Positions 32,475-42,300 of a stretch of 64,000 bases of DNA are shown one piece after another. The position numbers and the translations under genes are program-made. The DNA is from an uncultured Prevotellaceae bacterium (GTDB taxonomy: Bacteria > Bacteroidota > Bacteroidia > Bacteroidales > Bacteroidaceae). The stretch lies in contig CADASP010000005.1 in assembly GCA_902790625.1 (NCBI GenBank), positions 1-64,000 of the forward strand, in the 5' to 3' direction. Below the pieces are notes generated by a model. The model saw only the letters and a list, made by a program, of their open reading frames with translations, did no database searches and had not been told where the DNA came from. Each line of letters starts with the position of its first letter. The first letter of the stretch is position 1.

Positions 32475-35400
32475 ATGAAACCAATCAGACTTTTTCTTTT
32501 TGCGCTGTCGGTGCTTGCCAGTTCCACCGCACTGTTTGCTGCCATTGTTCAGTTTGGCAGCACCTCGCAGACAGCGTGGACGGCCACCGCTGCCGATGGC
32601 TGCGACATGGGTTCCACCGTCACTCTCCACGGGGTTAAGGTGACGCTGGGTGCTGCCTCCGATGTCGGCAACAACTGGGCATGGCATGCTGGCAACGCTG
32701 GTTTGCTGCCCTCGCAGATGCCATCCACCGGCGGCACGGCAGAAACCCTGATTACCACGTTCGCCGAAGCAGCTCCCTTCGGCACCTTGCCCACCCGAGG
32801 CTGTTTTCTAAAGATAGAGCCAAGCGTTGCGGGCACAGTGACCATCAGCGGCAAGCCCTCGGCCAATGTCGCACAGCCGCTGGTCTTCGCAACGGTCAGC
32901 AAGGATGCCCCCGAAACCATCCTCGCTGCGAAGGTGGCACCCTACAACGCTTCTGCCACATCGTGGAGCTACGACATCGATGACGACCACATCTACTATT
33001 TCTTCCAGCTCAGCTATCCCGGAAAGCTCAATGGCTACCGCTTCACACTGCGTGCGTTAGCCTTCGAGCAGCCGTCGGCTCCGCTGCCCGCCGTCTATTA
33101 TGAGCTGCTGGCCGAGATAGAGCAGGCGCAACTGCTGATGGGTCGCTCGCACGAAGCCGTCAGAGCGGCTCAGGCAGCGCTCGACGATGAGAACGGAACT
33201 GCTGAGAGCTATGCAGCAGCATTGGCCGCCCTGAAGGCAGCCGAGCAAGCCCACATCAGCTACCTGCAATCGCTCCCCATAGGCGAAGGGTTCCCCATCG
33301 TGGGTGGCCCCATCGTGGCCGACATCGTGACGGATGCCACCAACGACCATCCCGTGGTGGGTGTGGCTGCCAAGGCCCTGGCAGCCGACATCCGCCTCGT
33401 CACCGGGCGCAAGCCTGAAGTGAAGCCAACGGCGGCAGCACTGCGCTACCCCATCATCATCGGCACGCTCGGACGGTCGGCCATCGTCGACCAACTCGCG
33501 AATAGCGGAAAAGTGGACTGCTCGGCCATCGAGGGGAAGTGGGAGGCCTACACCCTGCAATATGTCGAGAACATCGGCGACAGCATCCCCCGCGCCCTGG
33601 TCGTAGCTGGGAGCACGCCCCGCGGCACGGCCTACGGTGTGTTCCATCTGTCGCGCCTCATCGGTGTGTCGCCCTGGGTGTGGTGGGCCGATGTCGTTCC
33701 CGCTCATCACGACCAACTCTACTTCACGGCTGCCGACAACTTTGCGTCGAAGGAGCCTTCTGTTCGCTTCCGCGGAATATTCATCAACGACGAAGACTGG
33801 GGGCTGCAGCCCTGGGCCAGCGCCAAGATGGACACCAACATCCACAACATCGGCCCACGCACCTACGAGCGTGTCTTCGAGCTGCTGCTGCGCCTGCGTG
33901 CCAACATCCTGTGGCCGGCCATGCACAAGGTGAGCCGAGCCTTCTGGACCATCGACGAGAATCCCCAGCTGGCCGCCCAGTACGACATCGTGCTGGGATC
34001 GAGCCACTGCGAGCCGATGCTGCGCAACAACGTGGGCGAGTGGACCGCCAGCGGGTCATCCTACAACTATGCCACCAACAGGACTGCCGTGCAGCAGTAC
34101 TGGCGCACCAGGGTTGAAGAGTCGAAAGACCAGGACGTGATGTACACCCTGGGCATGCGCGGCGTACACGACGGGGGCATACAGGGCTACAGCGGTGCCG
34201 CCAACATCGCCGCCGGACTACAGGAGATCATCGCCTTCCAACGCAGCCTCATCCACGACATCGTCAACGAAGACGTGACGCAGGTGCCGCAGACCTTCAT
34301 CCCCTACAAAGAGGTGCTCGATGCCTACAACACGGGCATGAACGTGCCCGACGACGTCACCCTCACATGGGTCGACGACAATCATGGATTCATCCGACAG
34401 ATGCCCACCGATGCCGAGCAGCAGCGGGCGGGCAGTCATGGCATCTACTACCATCTGTCCTACTACGGCGCGCCCCAAGACTATCTGTGGCTCTCCAGCA
34501 TAGGCCCCGCGCAAATCAGCTACGAGCTCACCCGAGGCTACGAGCAGGGTATTCAGCGGCTGTGGATCATCAACGTGGGCGACATCAAGCCTGCCGAGGC
34601 AGAGTTGCAGTTCTGCATGGACCTGGCGTGGGACATCGATGCCTGGAACCCCGCGAACGCCAACCAATGGAACCGCCACTGGGCAGCCGAGACCTTTGGC
34701 GAAGAGGTGGCCGACACCCTGGCCGAAGTGAAGAAAGAATACTACAGACTGGCGGCGGGCGGCAAGCCTGAGCACGTGATGTTCGTCGACTACAGCAACG
34801 AGGAGATGGAAGCCCGGCTCGCGGCCTACAGCGCCATCGCCAAGCAGGTCGAAGCCATGAAGCCGAGCATCCGCCCAGAGCTTGGCGATGCCTATTTCCA
34901 GCTCATTGAATATCCCGTGAAGGGAGCCTACCTGATGAACGTGAAGCACCTGAGGGCCGTGCAGAGCATGGGCGAGGCACGCTTGGGCCACGCCGCGCTG
35001 GCACTGCAGTATGCCGACGAGGCCAGGGAGGCCTACAACGAGATACAACGGCTGACGACCATCTACAACAAGAACATTGCCCACGGCAAATGGGACGGCA
35101 TCATGAGCGCATCGCCACGCAGCCAACCAGCATTCCAGATGCCCACGGTGGCCACCCAGGCCACCATCAGCCCCGTGGAGAGCATGTCGTCGGCCGACAG
35201 CCGGACCACCATTGCCGCCAGCACCTATGTGGCAGCCAGCAGCACGCTGCGCAAGCTGCAGGGGCTGGGCATGCAGCACGAGGCCGTCGCCGTATGGCCC
35301 ATGGACATGAAGGCATACACCCGAGCTGCCGATGCGCCCTATGCCGAATACGTGCTGCCCGTGAAGGCTGGCGAGAATGTCATCACCCTGCGCCTGCTGC

Positions 35401-36377
35401 CCACCTTCCCCGTGCATGCCGGAGGCACGCTGCGCTATGCCACAGAGCTGCTCGGAGAGGATGCCGCACCGCAGGTGTTCAGCATTGCCACTTATGCCAA
35501 CGCCAGCGCCTGGAAGCAGAACGTGCTGCGCGGATGGGCAACGGGCAAGAGCATCGCCTACACAGCGGCCGAAGCAGGCGAGGTGAAGCTGCGCATCTAC
35601 TTCATGGATCCCGGACTGGCTTTGCAGGAGATGACCATCGACCAGCCCAATGGGAACAGCCTCACCGACCGGTACATCGTCAATGCCGACTTTGAGCTGG
35701 CCGCCGAGGGTGTGGTGAACACGGGGGGCGGCACGGTGAGAGGCGTGCCATACGGATGGCAGACCAACCAGGAGTTCCCCGGAAACTCGAAGGGCATCAA
35801 CGGCACGGGGGCCAACATGCACGGCTCCAACTCGTGCTGGTTCTGGAACAAGCCCATGCCTACCGACTTTGAACTCTTCCAGACCATCAAGAACCTCCCT
35901 GCTGGCAGCTACAGGCTGACATGCCGACTGGGAGCCAAGAAAGACTGCATAGGCACCCTGAGGCTGTTTGCGGGCAACAATGTGGCGTATTTCGGTGCTC
36001 AGGCCGACTACAAGGCAAGCGTCTTCAAAGCCGACGAGAACAACAGCTTTGCCGGACATGTGGGGACAAGCGACTACAACACGCTGCAGAACATGACGGT
36101 GGATTTCACCACAACAGCCGACGGCGACGTAAGCATCGGCATACGCACCAGCAACCAACGCCCCGACGGCACGTACGACACCAGCGGCGAGACAGGCACA
36201 TTCCGCGTTGACTATTTCCAGCTCTATGCCTTGGGCACTGCCAACAAGATATCTGCCTCCACTACCCAGAGCGACAGCCAAGGCGGCACGGCCTACGACT
36301 TGTCGGGACGCATAACGGCAGCAAACAGCCCCGGCCAAATCATCATTCGCAACGGCCGAAAGCTTATCAACAAATAA
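32475..36377 (+). CDS. GH115 alpha-glucuronidase with an N-terminal copy of the new module
   Basis: 1300 residues from the ATG at 32475 (MKPIRLFLFALSVLASS). Residues ~19-195 are a divergent copy of the unrecognised module and ~200-262 an Ala-rich helical stretch. The GH115 core runs from ~275 to ~1000: VVAGSTPRGTAYGVFHLSRL, RFRGIFINDEDWGLQPWA, LLRLRANILWPAMHKVSRAF, LGMRGVHDGGIQG and WVDDNHGFIRQMP. GH115 enzymes remove (4-O-methyl-)glucuronic acid from glucuronoxylan, and some act on other plant polymers. After a linker, ~1095-1245 form a galactose-binding-like domain, then a C-terminal tail (YDLSGRITA). It is probably secreted or surface bound. It lies downstream of the two module-bearing genes and upstream of two esterases. 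Confidence 0.92.
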   Translation: MKPIRLFLFALSVLASSTALFAAIVQFGSTSQTAWTATAADGCDMGSTVTLHGVKVTLGAASDVGNNWAWHAGNAGLLPSQMPSTGGTAETLITTFAEAAPFGTLPTRGCFLKIEPSVAGTVTISGKPSANVAQPLVFATVSKDAPETILAAKVAPYNASATSWSYDIDDDHIYYFFQLSYPGKLNGYRFTLRALAFEQPSAPLPAVYYELLAEIEQAQLLMGRSHEAVRAAQAALDDENGTAESYAAALAALKAAEQAHISYLQSLPIGEGFPIVGGPIVADIVTDATNDHPVVGVAAKALAADIRLVTGRKPEVKPTAAALRYPIIIGTLGRSAIVDQLANSGKVDCSAIEGKWEAYTLQYVENIGDSIPRALVVAGSTPRGTAYGVFHLSRLIGVSPWVWWADVVPAHHDQLYFTAADNFASKEPSVRFRGIFINDEDWGLQPWASAKMDTNIHNIGPRTYERVFELLLRLRANILWPAMHKVSRAFWTIDENPQLAAQYDIVLGSSHCEPMLRNNVGEWTASGSSYNYATNRTAVQQYWRTRVEESKDQDVMYTLGMRGVHDGGIQGYSGAANIAAGLQEIIAFQRSLIHDIVNEDVTQVPQTFIPYKEVLDAYNTGMNVPDDVTLTWVDDNHGFIRQMPTDAEQQRAGSHGIYYHLSYYGAPQDYLWLSSIGPAQISYELTRGYEQGIQRLWIINVGDIKPAEAELQFCMDLAWDIDAWNPANANQWNRHWAAETFGEEVADTLAEVKKEYYRLAAGGKPEHVMFVDYSNEEMEARLAAYSAIAKQVEAMKPSIRPELGDAYFQLIEYPVKGAYLMNVKHLRAVQSMGEARLGHAALALQYADEAREAYNEIQRLTTIYNKNIAHGKWDGIMSASPRSQPAFQMPTVATQATISPVESMSSADSRTTIAASTYVAASSTLRKLQGLGMQHEAVAVWPMDMKAYTRAADAPYAEYVLPVKAGENVITLRLLPTFPVHAGGTLRYATELLGEDAAPQVFSIATYANASAWKQNVLRGWATGKSIAYTAAEAGEVKLRIYFMDPGLALQEMTIDQPNGNSLTDRYIVNADFELAAEGVVNTGGGTVRGVPYGWQTNQEFPGNSKGINGTGANMHGSNSCWFWNKPMPTDFELFQTIKNLPAGSYRLTCRLGAKKDCIGTLRLFAGNNVAYFGAQADYKASVFKADENNSFAGHVGTSDYNTLQNMTVDFTTTADGDVSIGIRTSNQRPDGTYDTSGETGTFRVDYFQLYALGTANKISASTTQSDSQGGTAYDLSGRITAANSPGQIIIRNGRKLINK

Positions 36378-36433
36378 AGATATAATTCATCCACTCACCT
36401 CTCACCACTCACCTCTCGCCACTCAAAAAAAAC

Positions 36434-37834
36434 ATGACAATGAAACGCATTTTTCTCCTGCTGGCTGTATCCCTGCTGGGCAGCCACAGTCTCAAGGCCC
36501 AAGATTCGCTGTGGATGCACGTCACCGCCCAACGGGCCATCCGCATGCCCATTGAAGGCCTCGACAGCATCACCTTCTGCTCCACCAGCACGAGCGACGA
36601 TGCCATCTTCACCAGTGCTGAAGAGCTGGCCCACCTCTCTGGCAAGATTGAAGGATTCACGCAGTCGGTGGGCGACATCACCGCTTCGGCTTATGGCACC
36701 GCCGACATGACGGCTGGCAAATGCTATATCACCAAGAACGAAGGGGCTGTGGGCACACCCGTAGAAACCAACAACACGGGCAACTACCTGTCGCTGAAGA
36801 TAGCCGTCGAGAAAGGCGACGTCATCGAAATCAGCACCGTGGGGGCCGACTGGGGACGGGCTTACTTCGTGACCAATGCTGCCAATCAGATTATCGACGT
36901 GGCAGAGAAGCGCACCGACATGGCGCATCCCCAGACCTACGTCTTCCGCATAGCTGATGAGCAGGCTGCCAATCTGATGGTGAACTACAACAAAAGCGAA
37001 TACACCCTGTCGGAGAACATCTGGGTAAGACAATACCGTGGCATGAGCGACCTGTTTGCATCGATGTTCTTGAGCGGGCATCTCGCAGCCACCACCACCA
37101 CGCCGACCGTCGCCGCTGCCGACGCCTCGCTGCAAGGGCTGCGCATCTTCAACATCGGCAACTCTGTGGCCTATGGGGCCAACTCATCGCCCAAGGGCTT
37201 CGCATACGCCGACATGGTGGCCCAGCTGCTGGGAGGCAGCGTCGTGGACTACAGCCACAGCGGCGACCAGCTGCCCACCATCCTGCAACAGATGGAGCGG
37301 GGCATCAACGACAAGATCGCCTGTGATGTCATCTTCATCGAAGGCGGACTCAACGACATGTGTGGAGCCACCGAGGAGACAGGTGCCAACGGCAGCGTGG
37401 CCTACACGCCCGCCCAGTTCGAGACCTACGGCATTGGCCTCGGCACCTTCGACCCCTACGACTATGCTGTCCCCTCGGCTGCCAACCGAACATTTACCGG
37501 ATACGTTGAGCGCATCATGTATCTGGCCAAGACCAAGTTCCCGCAGGCCGTGCCCTACTGGATACTCACCCACCGCACGAGCTACAGGAATGCGCAGCTG
37601 CAGGACATCTGCTACAACCGCATCATCGAGTGTGCACGCAAATGGAACGTCGTCGTCGTCGACCTCTTCCACGAAGGAGTCCTCAATGCTATGACCCGCG
37701 AACTGGCTCCGCAGGGTGCTACCGACTTCGACAGCGGGCGGGGTGGCACACATCCGCTGCTGCGCGGCTATCAAGACTACTACATTCCGCCCATCATGGA
37801 TGCCCTCAACCGCTATTCACGACGCTATTTCTAA
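36434..37834 (+). CDS. Secreted SGNH-hydrolase esterase with a GNS block I
   Basis: 466 residues; the ATG at 36440 (MKRIFLLL) is an alternative start. A signal peptide is cleaved near SLKAQ. Residues ~25-215 are a beta-rich accessory region. The SGNH domain begins at ~235: IFNIGNSVAYG (Ser244 as nucleophile, with Asn in place of the usual Asp of GDS), GGLND at 304-308 (block III), and GGTHP with His440 (block V). No Asp lies three residues before that His, so a Ser-His dyad is possible. Proteins of this class remove acetyl or other acyl groups from polysaccharides. The 56-base gap before it is filled with CTCACCTCTCACC words. Confidence 0.85.
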   Translation: MTMKRIFLLLAVSLLGSHSLKAQDSLWMHVTAQRAIRMPIEGLDSITFCSTSTSDDAIFTSAEELAHLSGKIEGFTQSVGDITASAYGTADMTAGKCYITKNEGAVGTPVETNNTGNYLSLKIAVEKGDVIEISTVGADWGRAYFVTNAANQIIDVAEKRTDMAHPQTYVFRIADEQAANLMVNYNKSEYTLSENIWVRQYRGMSDLFASMFLSGHLAATTTTPTVAAADASLQGLRIFNIGNSVAYGANSSPKGFAYADMVAQLLGGSVVDYSHSGDQLPTILQQMERGINDKIACDVIFIEGGLNDMCGATEETGANGSVAYTPAQFETYGIGLGTFDPYDYAVPSAANRTFTGYVERIMYLAKTKFPQAVPYWILTHRTSYRNAQLQDICYNRIIECARKWNVVVVDLFHEGVLNAMTRELAPQGATDFDSGRGGTHPLLRGYQDYYIPPIMDALNRYSRRYF

Positions 37835-37856
37835 CCTACTCAACCACCCACCTCTC

Positions 37857-37905
37857 AACTCCTAACTCCTAACTCCTAACTCCTAACTCCTAACTCCTAA
37901 CTCCT
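37857..37905 (+). repeat. Seven perfect tandem copies of AACTCCT next to a start codon
   Basis: AACTCCT repeats seven times without error over 49 bases and ends two bases before the ATG at 37908. It occupies the place of the ribosome-binding site and leaves no purine-rich Shine-Dalgarno. Copy number could change by slippage. Confidence 0.95.
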
Positions 37906-37907
37906 CA

Positions 37908-39332
37908 ATGAAGCATTTCATTCCACTCCTGCTCGCACTGACATTGCTACAGCCGACATGGGCCTACCAAAGCAAGAAAATCTATGTGAACTCCAACGGC
38001 AAGCAGCGCAACATGCTGGTCTACACCCCCGACGAGCTGCCCACGGGCAGCCCCCTCTTCATCGTCACCCACGGCATGGGCGGCAGCTCGGAGAACCAGG
38101 CCAGCCACGACCGGATGTACGAACTCATCGACACCGCCAAGTTCGTACTGGTCTATCCGCGTGCCGACGGCGACTACTGGGACATCAGTGGCAACAGCGA
38201 CCGCGCCTTCATCATCAAGACCATCGACGAGATGGCCGCGCGCTACAACATCAACCGCAACCGCGTCTACTGGTCGGGGTTCTCCATGGGGTCCATGCTC
38301 ATCTTCCACTGCATGCCCACGATGCTCGACAAGATAGCCGCCTTCGCCCCCACCAGCGGCATACAGTTCAGCGAGGAGCCTTGGAACCACTGCCCAAAGA
38401 AAGTGAACGTCATGGAGTGCATAGCCTACAACGACAACGCGTTCAACTACAACAAGTATCACATCCGAGAATACATGGAGCACTTTGCCCAGATGAACCA
38501 GTACACGAAGTACGTGAAGCAGACGGGCTATCACACCAAGAACGGCACGTCGTGGTTCGACGGCGACCGCGAGCTATGGCTCAACGAGGCCACGGGCCAC
38601 GAGGTGGTGCTCTATTCCTACAACTATAGCGGAAAGGGTTCGCATACGCCCGTGGCCGAGAACTCCTACGAGATATGGAACTTCTGCAAGCGCTTCCAGC
38701 TGGGCGACCCCATGATTGTGCCGCCGCCCGTGGTCACTGCCCAAGAGTTCTCGCTCTTGATGAGCAATGCCCAATCCATCTACGACGCTACTGCCGACAC
38801 CATTTACGCTTCGGCCGAACCCCTGCGGGTTGCCCTAAAGACACTGGTAGACGAATATGCCCCGCTATTAGCCGACGAGCTCGACGACTATACGGTCTAT
38901 TCTGAACAGATAGAAGAGGCCACCAAAGCACTGGCAACGCGCAAGACGAATCTCGACAACTACTTTGCCGCCCGCTATCGGGTGAAGAAGCTCATCGACG
39001 ACTATGCCGACAATCCCAACTACAACCAAACGACGCTCTACCTGCGCATGGTGAGCCACTACAGATTCTACGACCTGAATGAAAAGAACATCGTCAAAGA
39101 CGACAAGCTGGTGACAGCGGCCAAGAACCTGAACGACGTTGCCGACAGTTTCCTGACCGAGGTGGCTTCGGGCATGGAGCCAACGACAGCCAGCACTGCC
39201 GCCATGCTGTCGACAGCCTACTACGACCTGCAAGGCCGTCCTATATCCAGACCCACAAGGGGCGGCATCGTCGTGGAGAAGGTCGGCCATGCCGATGGCA
39301 AAGTGAAAGTCAGGAAAATTTATCGAAGATAA
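37908..39332 (+). CDS. Secreted CE1/PHB-depolymerase-like esterase with a C-terminal extension
   Basis: 474 residues with a signal peptide cleaved near TWAYQ. The alpha/beta-hydrolase domain (about 22-265) has the oxyanion HGMGGSSENQ, the nucleophile elbow GFSMGS (Ser126) and a likely catalytic His in GKGSHTPVAEN. The architecture fits feruloyl or acetyl-xylan esterases of the CE1 / PHB-depolymerase group. Residues ~280-435 form a helical extension with no recognised fold. The C-terminus has YYDLQGRPISRPTRGG, similar to sorting tails. Together with GH115 and the SGNH esterase it suggests removal of side groups from a plant cell-wall polymer. Translation starts right after a heptamer array. 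Confidence 0.85.
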   Translation: MKHFIPLLLALTLLQPTWAYQSKKIYVNSNGKQRNMLVYTPDELPTGSPLFIVTHGMGGSSENQASHDRMYELIDTAKFVLVYPRADGDYWDISGNSDRAFIIKTIDEMAARYNINRNRVYWSGFSMGSMLIFHCMPTMLDKIAAFAPTSGIQFSEEPWNHCPKKVNVMECIAYNDNAFNYNKYHIREYMEHFAQMNQYTKYVKQTGYHTKNGTSWFDGDRELWLNEATGHEVVLYSYNYSGKGSHTPVAENSYEIWNFCKRFQLGDPMIVPPPVVTAQEFSLLMSNAQSIYDATADTIYASAEPLRVALKTLVDEYAPLLADELDDYTVYSEQIEEATKALATRKTNLDNYFAARYRVKKLIDDYADNPNYNQTTLYLRMVSHYRFYDLNEKNIVKDDKLVTAAKNLNDVADSFLTEVASGMEPTTASTAAMLSTAYYDLQGRPISRPTRGGIVVEKVGHADGKVKVRKIYRR

Positions 39333-39356
39333 GAACAGTATCTCCTACTTTTTTCT

Positions 39357-39364
39357 TATCTTTG
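39357..39364 (+). promoter_or_regulatory. -7 promoter element for the trimodular enzyme gene
   Basis: TATCTTTG matches TAnnTTTG and lies 29 bases before the ATG at 39394. The gene may therefore have its own transcript, separate from the esterase upstream. Confidence 0.5.
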
Positions 39365-39393
39365 CCGCAAACTTGGAAGAAAAAAAACTACTT

Positions 39394-42300
39394 ATGACTA
39401 CAAAACGACTTCTGTTTCTGTTCTGCATCGTAATCATGGCACAGAACGCGCTGGCCCAGCAGCGCATGGATGATGCCTTCCGCCAACCGCCCACCGAGGC
39501 CAAGCCCATCATGATTTGGCAGTGGATGGACGGGCTGGTGAGCGCCGAAGGCATCACCGCCGACCTGGAGGCCTACCAGCAGGCGGGCATCGGCGGGGTG
39601 CAGCAGTTTCTGGTGGGAGGCCCCGTGCAGGTGTCGGTATGCGACTCGGCCAACGCCATCGGCACCGACTCGTGGCGACGGCTGATGCAGCACGCCATCA
39701 GCGAGTGCAGCCGCCTGGGCCTGTCGTTTGGCACCCACAACTGCCCAGGGTGGTCGTCGAGCGCCTTCCCCACGGTGGCACCGAAGTATTCCATGCAGAA
39801 ACTGGTGTGGACGAAGGAGAGCATGCCGAGAAATGGGCTGGTAAGGCTGCCAAAGCAGCCTGAGGTGGATGCGCAGTGGAACTACTACGAAGACATTGCC
39901 GTGCTGGTGATGCCCAACGACAGCCTTGTCAGTCTGGGCGACATCCACGTGTATCGTCCGAGTGAGCTCCCCACCCGCCTCAGAGGCGTGGGCGATGGCT
40001 ACTGCGTGGTTCGCTTTGGCCACACCACCAATGGCAAGACCAACTATGCCACGGCTCCTGTCGGCGGCGTGGGCTTGGAGTGCGACAAGATGAGCCGCGA
40101 GGCCGTGCGCCGCTACTGGGAGGCCTATCCGCAGCAGCTCCTCTCCTTGGCGGGCAGCGAAGCGGGCAAGACGTTCCAGCGGTTGGAGATTGACAGCTAT
40201 GAGGCTGGAGGACAAGAGTGGACGCGAAGGATGCCCGAGGAGTTTGAGCAACGGCGCGGCTACGCCCTGCTGCCATGGCTGCCCACCCTGACGGGACTGG
40301 CCGTGGTAGACAGCCCAGAGGCCACACAGCGAGTGAGGCGCGACTGGCAGGAGACGGTGAGCGACCTCTTTGCCGAGAACTACTATGGCTACATGAGCCA
40401 GCTGGCACATGAGCACGGGCTGAAGCTGCTGGTGCAGCCCTACGGCACTGGCTCGGCCAAGCCCTTCAACCCCATCAACACGCAGAAGATAGTGAGGCAG
40501 GTGGCACCCGACGACCCCATCTGTGCCGAGTTCTGGGCGAAGCCCGACAACTGGGGGTGGAAGGACGTGCCACGGGTGGCCAGCGCCGCCTACAGCGTGG
40601 GCCATGAAGAGGTGTGGGCCGAGGGGTTCACCTGCTGGCCGCTGCACGCCTGGCAGGACGACCCCGCAGCGCTGAAGACCACCGCCGACCGCGCCTTCTG
40701 CTTAGGCGTGAACCGCGTGATGCTGCATGCCGCCGCACAGAACCCGTGGCCACAGGCCAAGCCCGGCATGACCTTCGGGATATGGGGCACGTGGTGGACG
40801 CCGGGACAGACGTGGTGGCGCGACGGCGCCACGGCGCTGTTCGCATACATCGCCCGCTGCCAGTCGCTGCTGCAGCGAGGCAGCTATGTAGATAACTTCC
40901 AGAGCAGGGAGCGCTCGATGAAGACCGACGACGAGCGCGTGCAGTGGATACACCGACGCGACAACGGAGCCGACATCTATTTCATTGCCAACACCAACGA
41001 CAGTACGCTCGAAGCCACACTGACCATCAACGACGCGGGCGGCAGGGTGCCAGAGACGTGGGATGCCGACACGGGCGAGATGGCGAAGGCTGATGCTTGG
41101 ACTGCGGCAGACGGAAAGACGAAGGTGAAGCTACGTCTGACAGCACACCAGTCGCTGTTCCTCGTGTTCAGAGAGCGAGCCACCGAGGCCCCCTCCACTC
41201 TGGCCCTGCATGAACCCGTAGTGGCCGAAAGCATACCCGTCAACAAAGCATGGACGGTGAAGTTCTCCGACGCCAAGCAGGTGGAGTGGCAGCAGCTGAT
41301 GCCGTGGAATGAGTCGGCCGACCACGACATCAAGTATTTCTCGGGCACAGCCCGCTACACGCAGCACCTCTGCCTCAGCGAGGTGGACCGCCACTACCGC
41401 TATGTGCTCGACCTGGGCGAGGTGAAGAATATGGCCGTGGTCCGTGTGAACGGGCTGACGGTGGGCACGCTGTGGCACCCGCCCTTCAGCATCGACATCA
41501 GCGACGCGCTGCTGGGTGGCGACAACACACTGGAGATCGACGTCACCAACCTATGGGTGAACCGCATGGTGGGCGACGAGCTGGAACCCGACGACGTGGA
41601 GTGGTCGGAGCCCGTCGGCTTCGGCGCTGCCCAGAGCAGCCCAGGCATCGGCCGCGCCATGAAGCGCGTGCCGGAGTGGCTCAGCAAGGGGCTGCCCCGA
41701 CCATCAAGGGGCCGCAAAGCCATCGTGTCGTTCAAGTTCTTCAACAAGGACACACCGCTGCTCCGTTCGGGCATGATGGGTCCCGTGGTGCTGACGAAGC
41801 AGCTGCAGGGCACTGCGTGCAGCTGCCCCTCGGTGGAGCAGGAACTGCGCATCAAGCATGGCGGCAAAAACATCTATGGCGTGCTGAGCACTCCCGTCGA
41901 CGGCAGGAGGCGCCACCCCATCGTCATCTACTCGCATGGCTTCAACGGCACCCATCACCACGGGCGCAGCTATTTCAAGATGCTCCGCGAGATAGGCTAT
42001 ATGTGCTACACCTTCGACTTCCCCTGTGGCAGCACGAAGAGCCGCTCCGACAACAACACCATCAACATGTCGGTGCTCGACGAGCAGAAGGCATTAGAGG
42101 CCGTCGTGGACTACTTCAAGAAGCGCCCCGACGTAGACAAGGACAACATCGTGCTCGTGGGTGGCAGCCAGGGAGGACTCGTCGCGGCCCTCACCGCCGC
42201 CAGCATGAAGAGAGACATCAGGCGGATGGTGCTGGAGTTTCCCGCCCTGTGCATTCCTGACAACTGGAGCCAAACTTATCCGCAGACAGCATCGATACCC

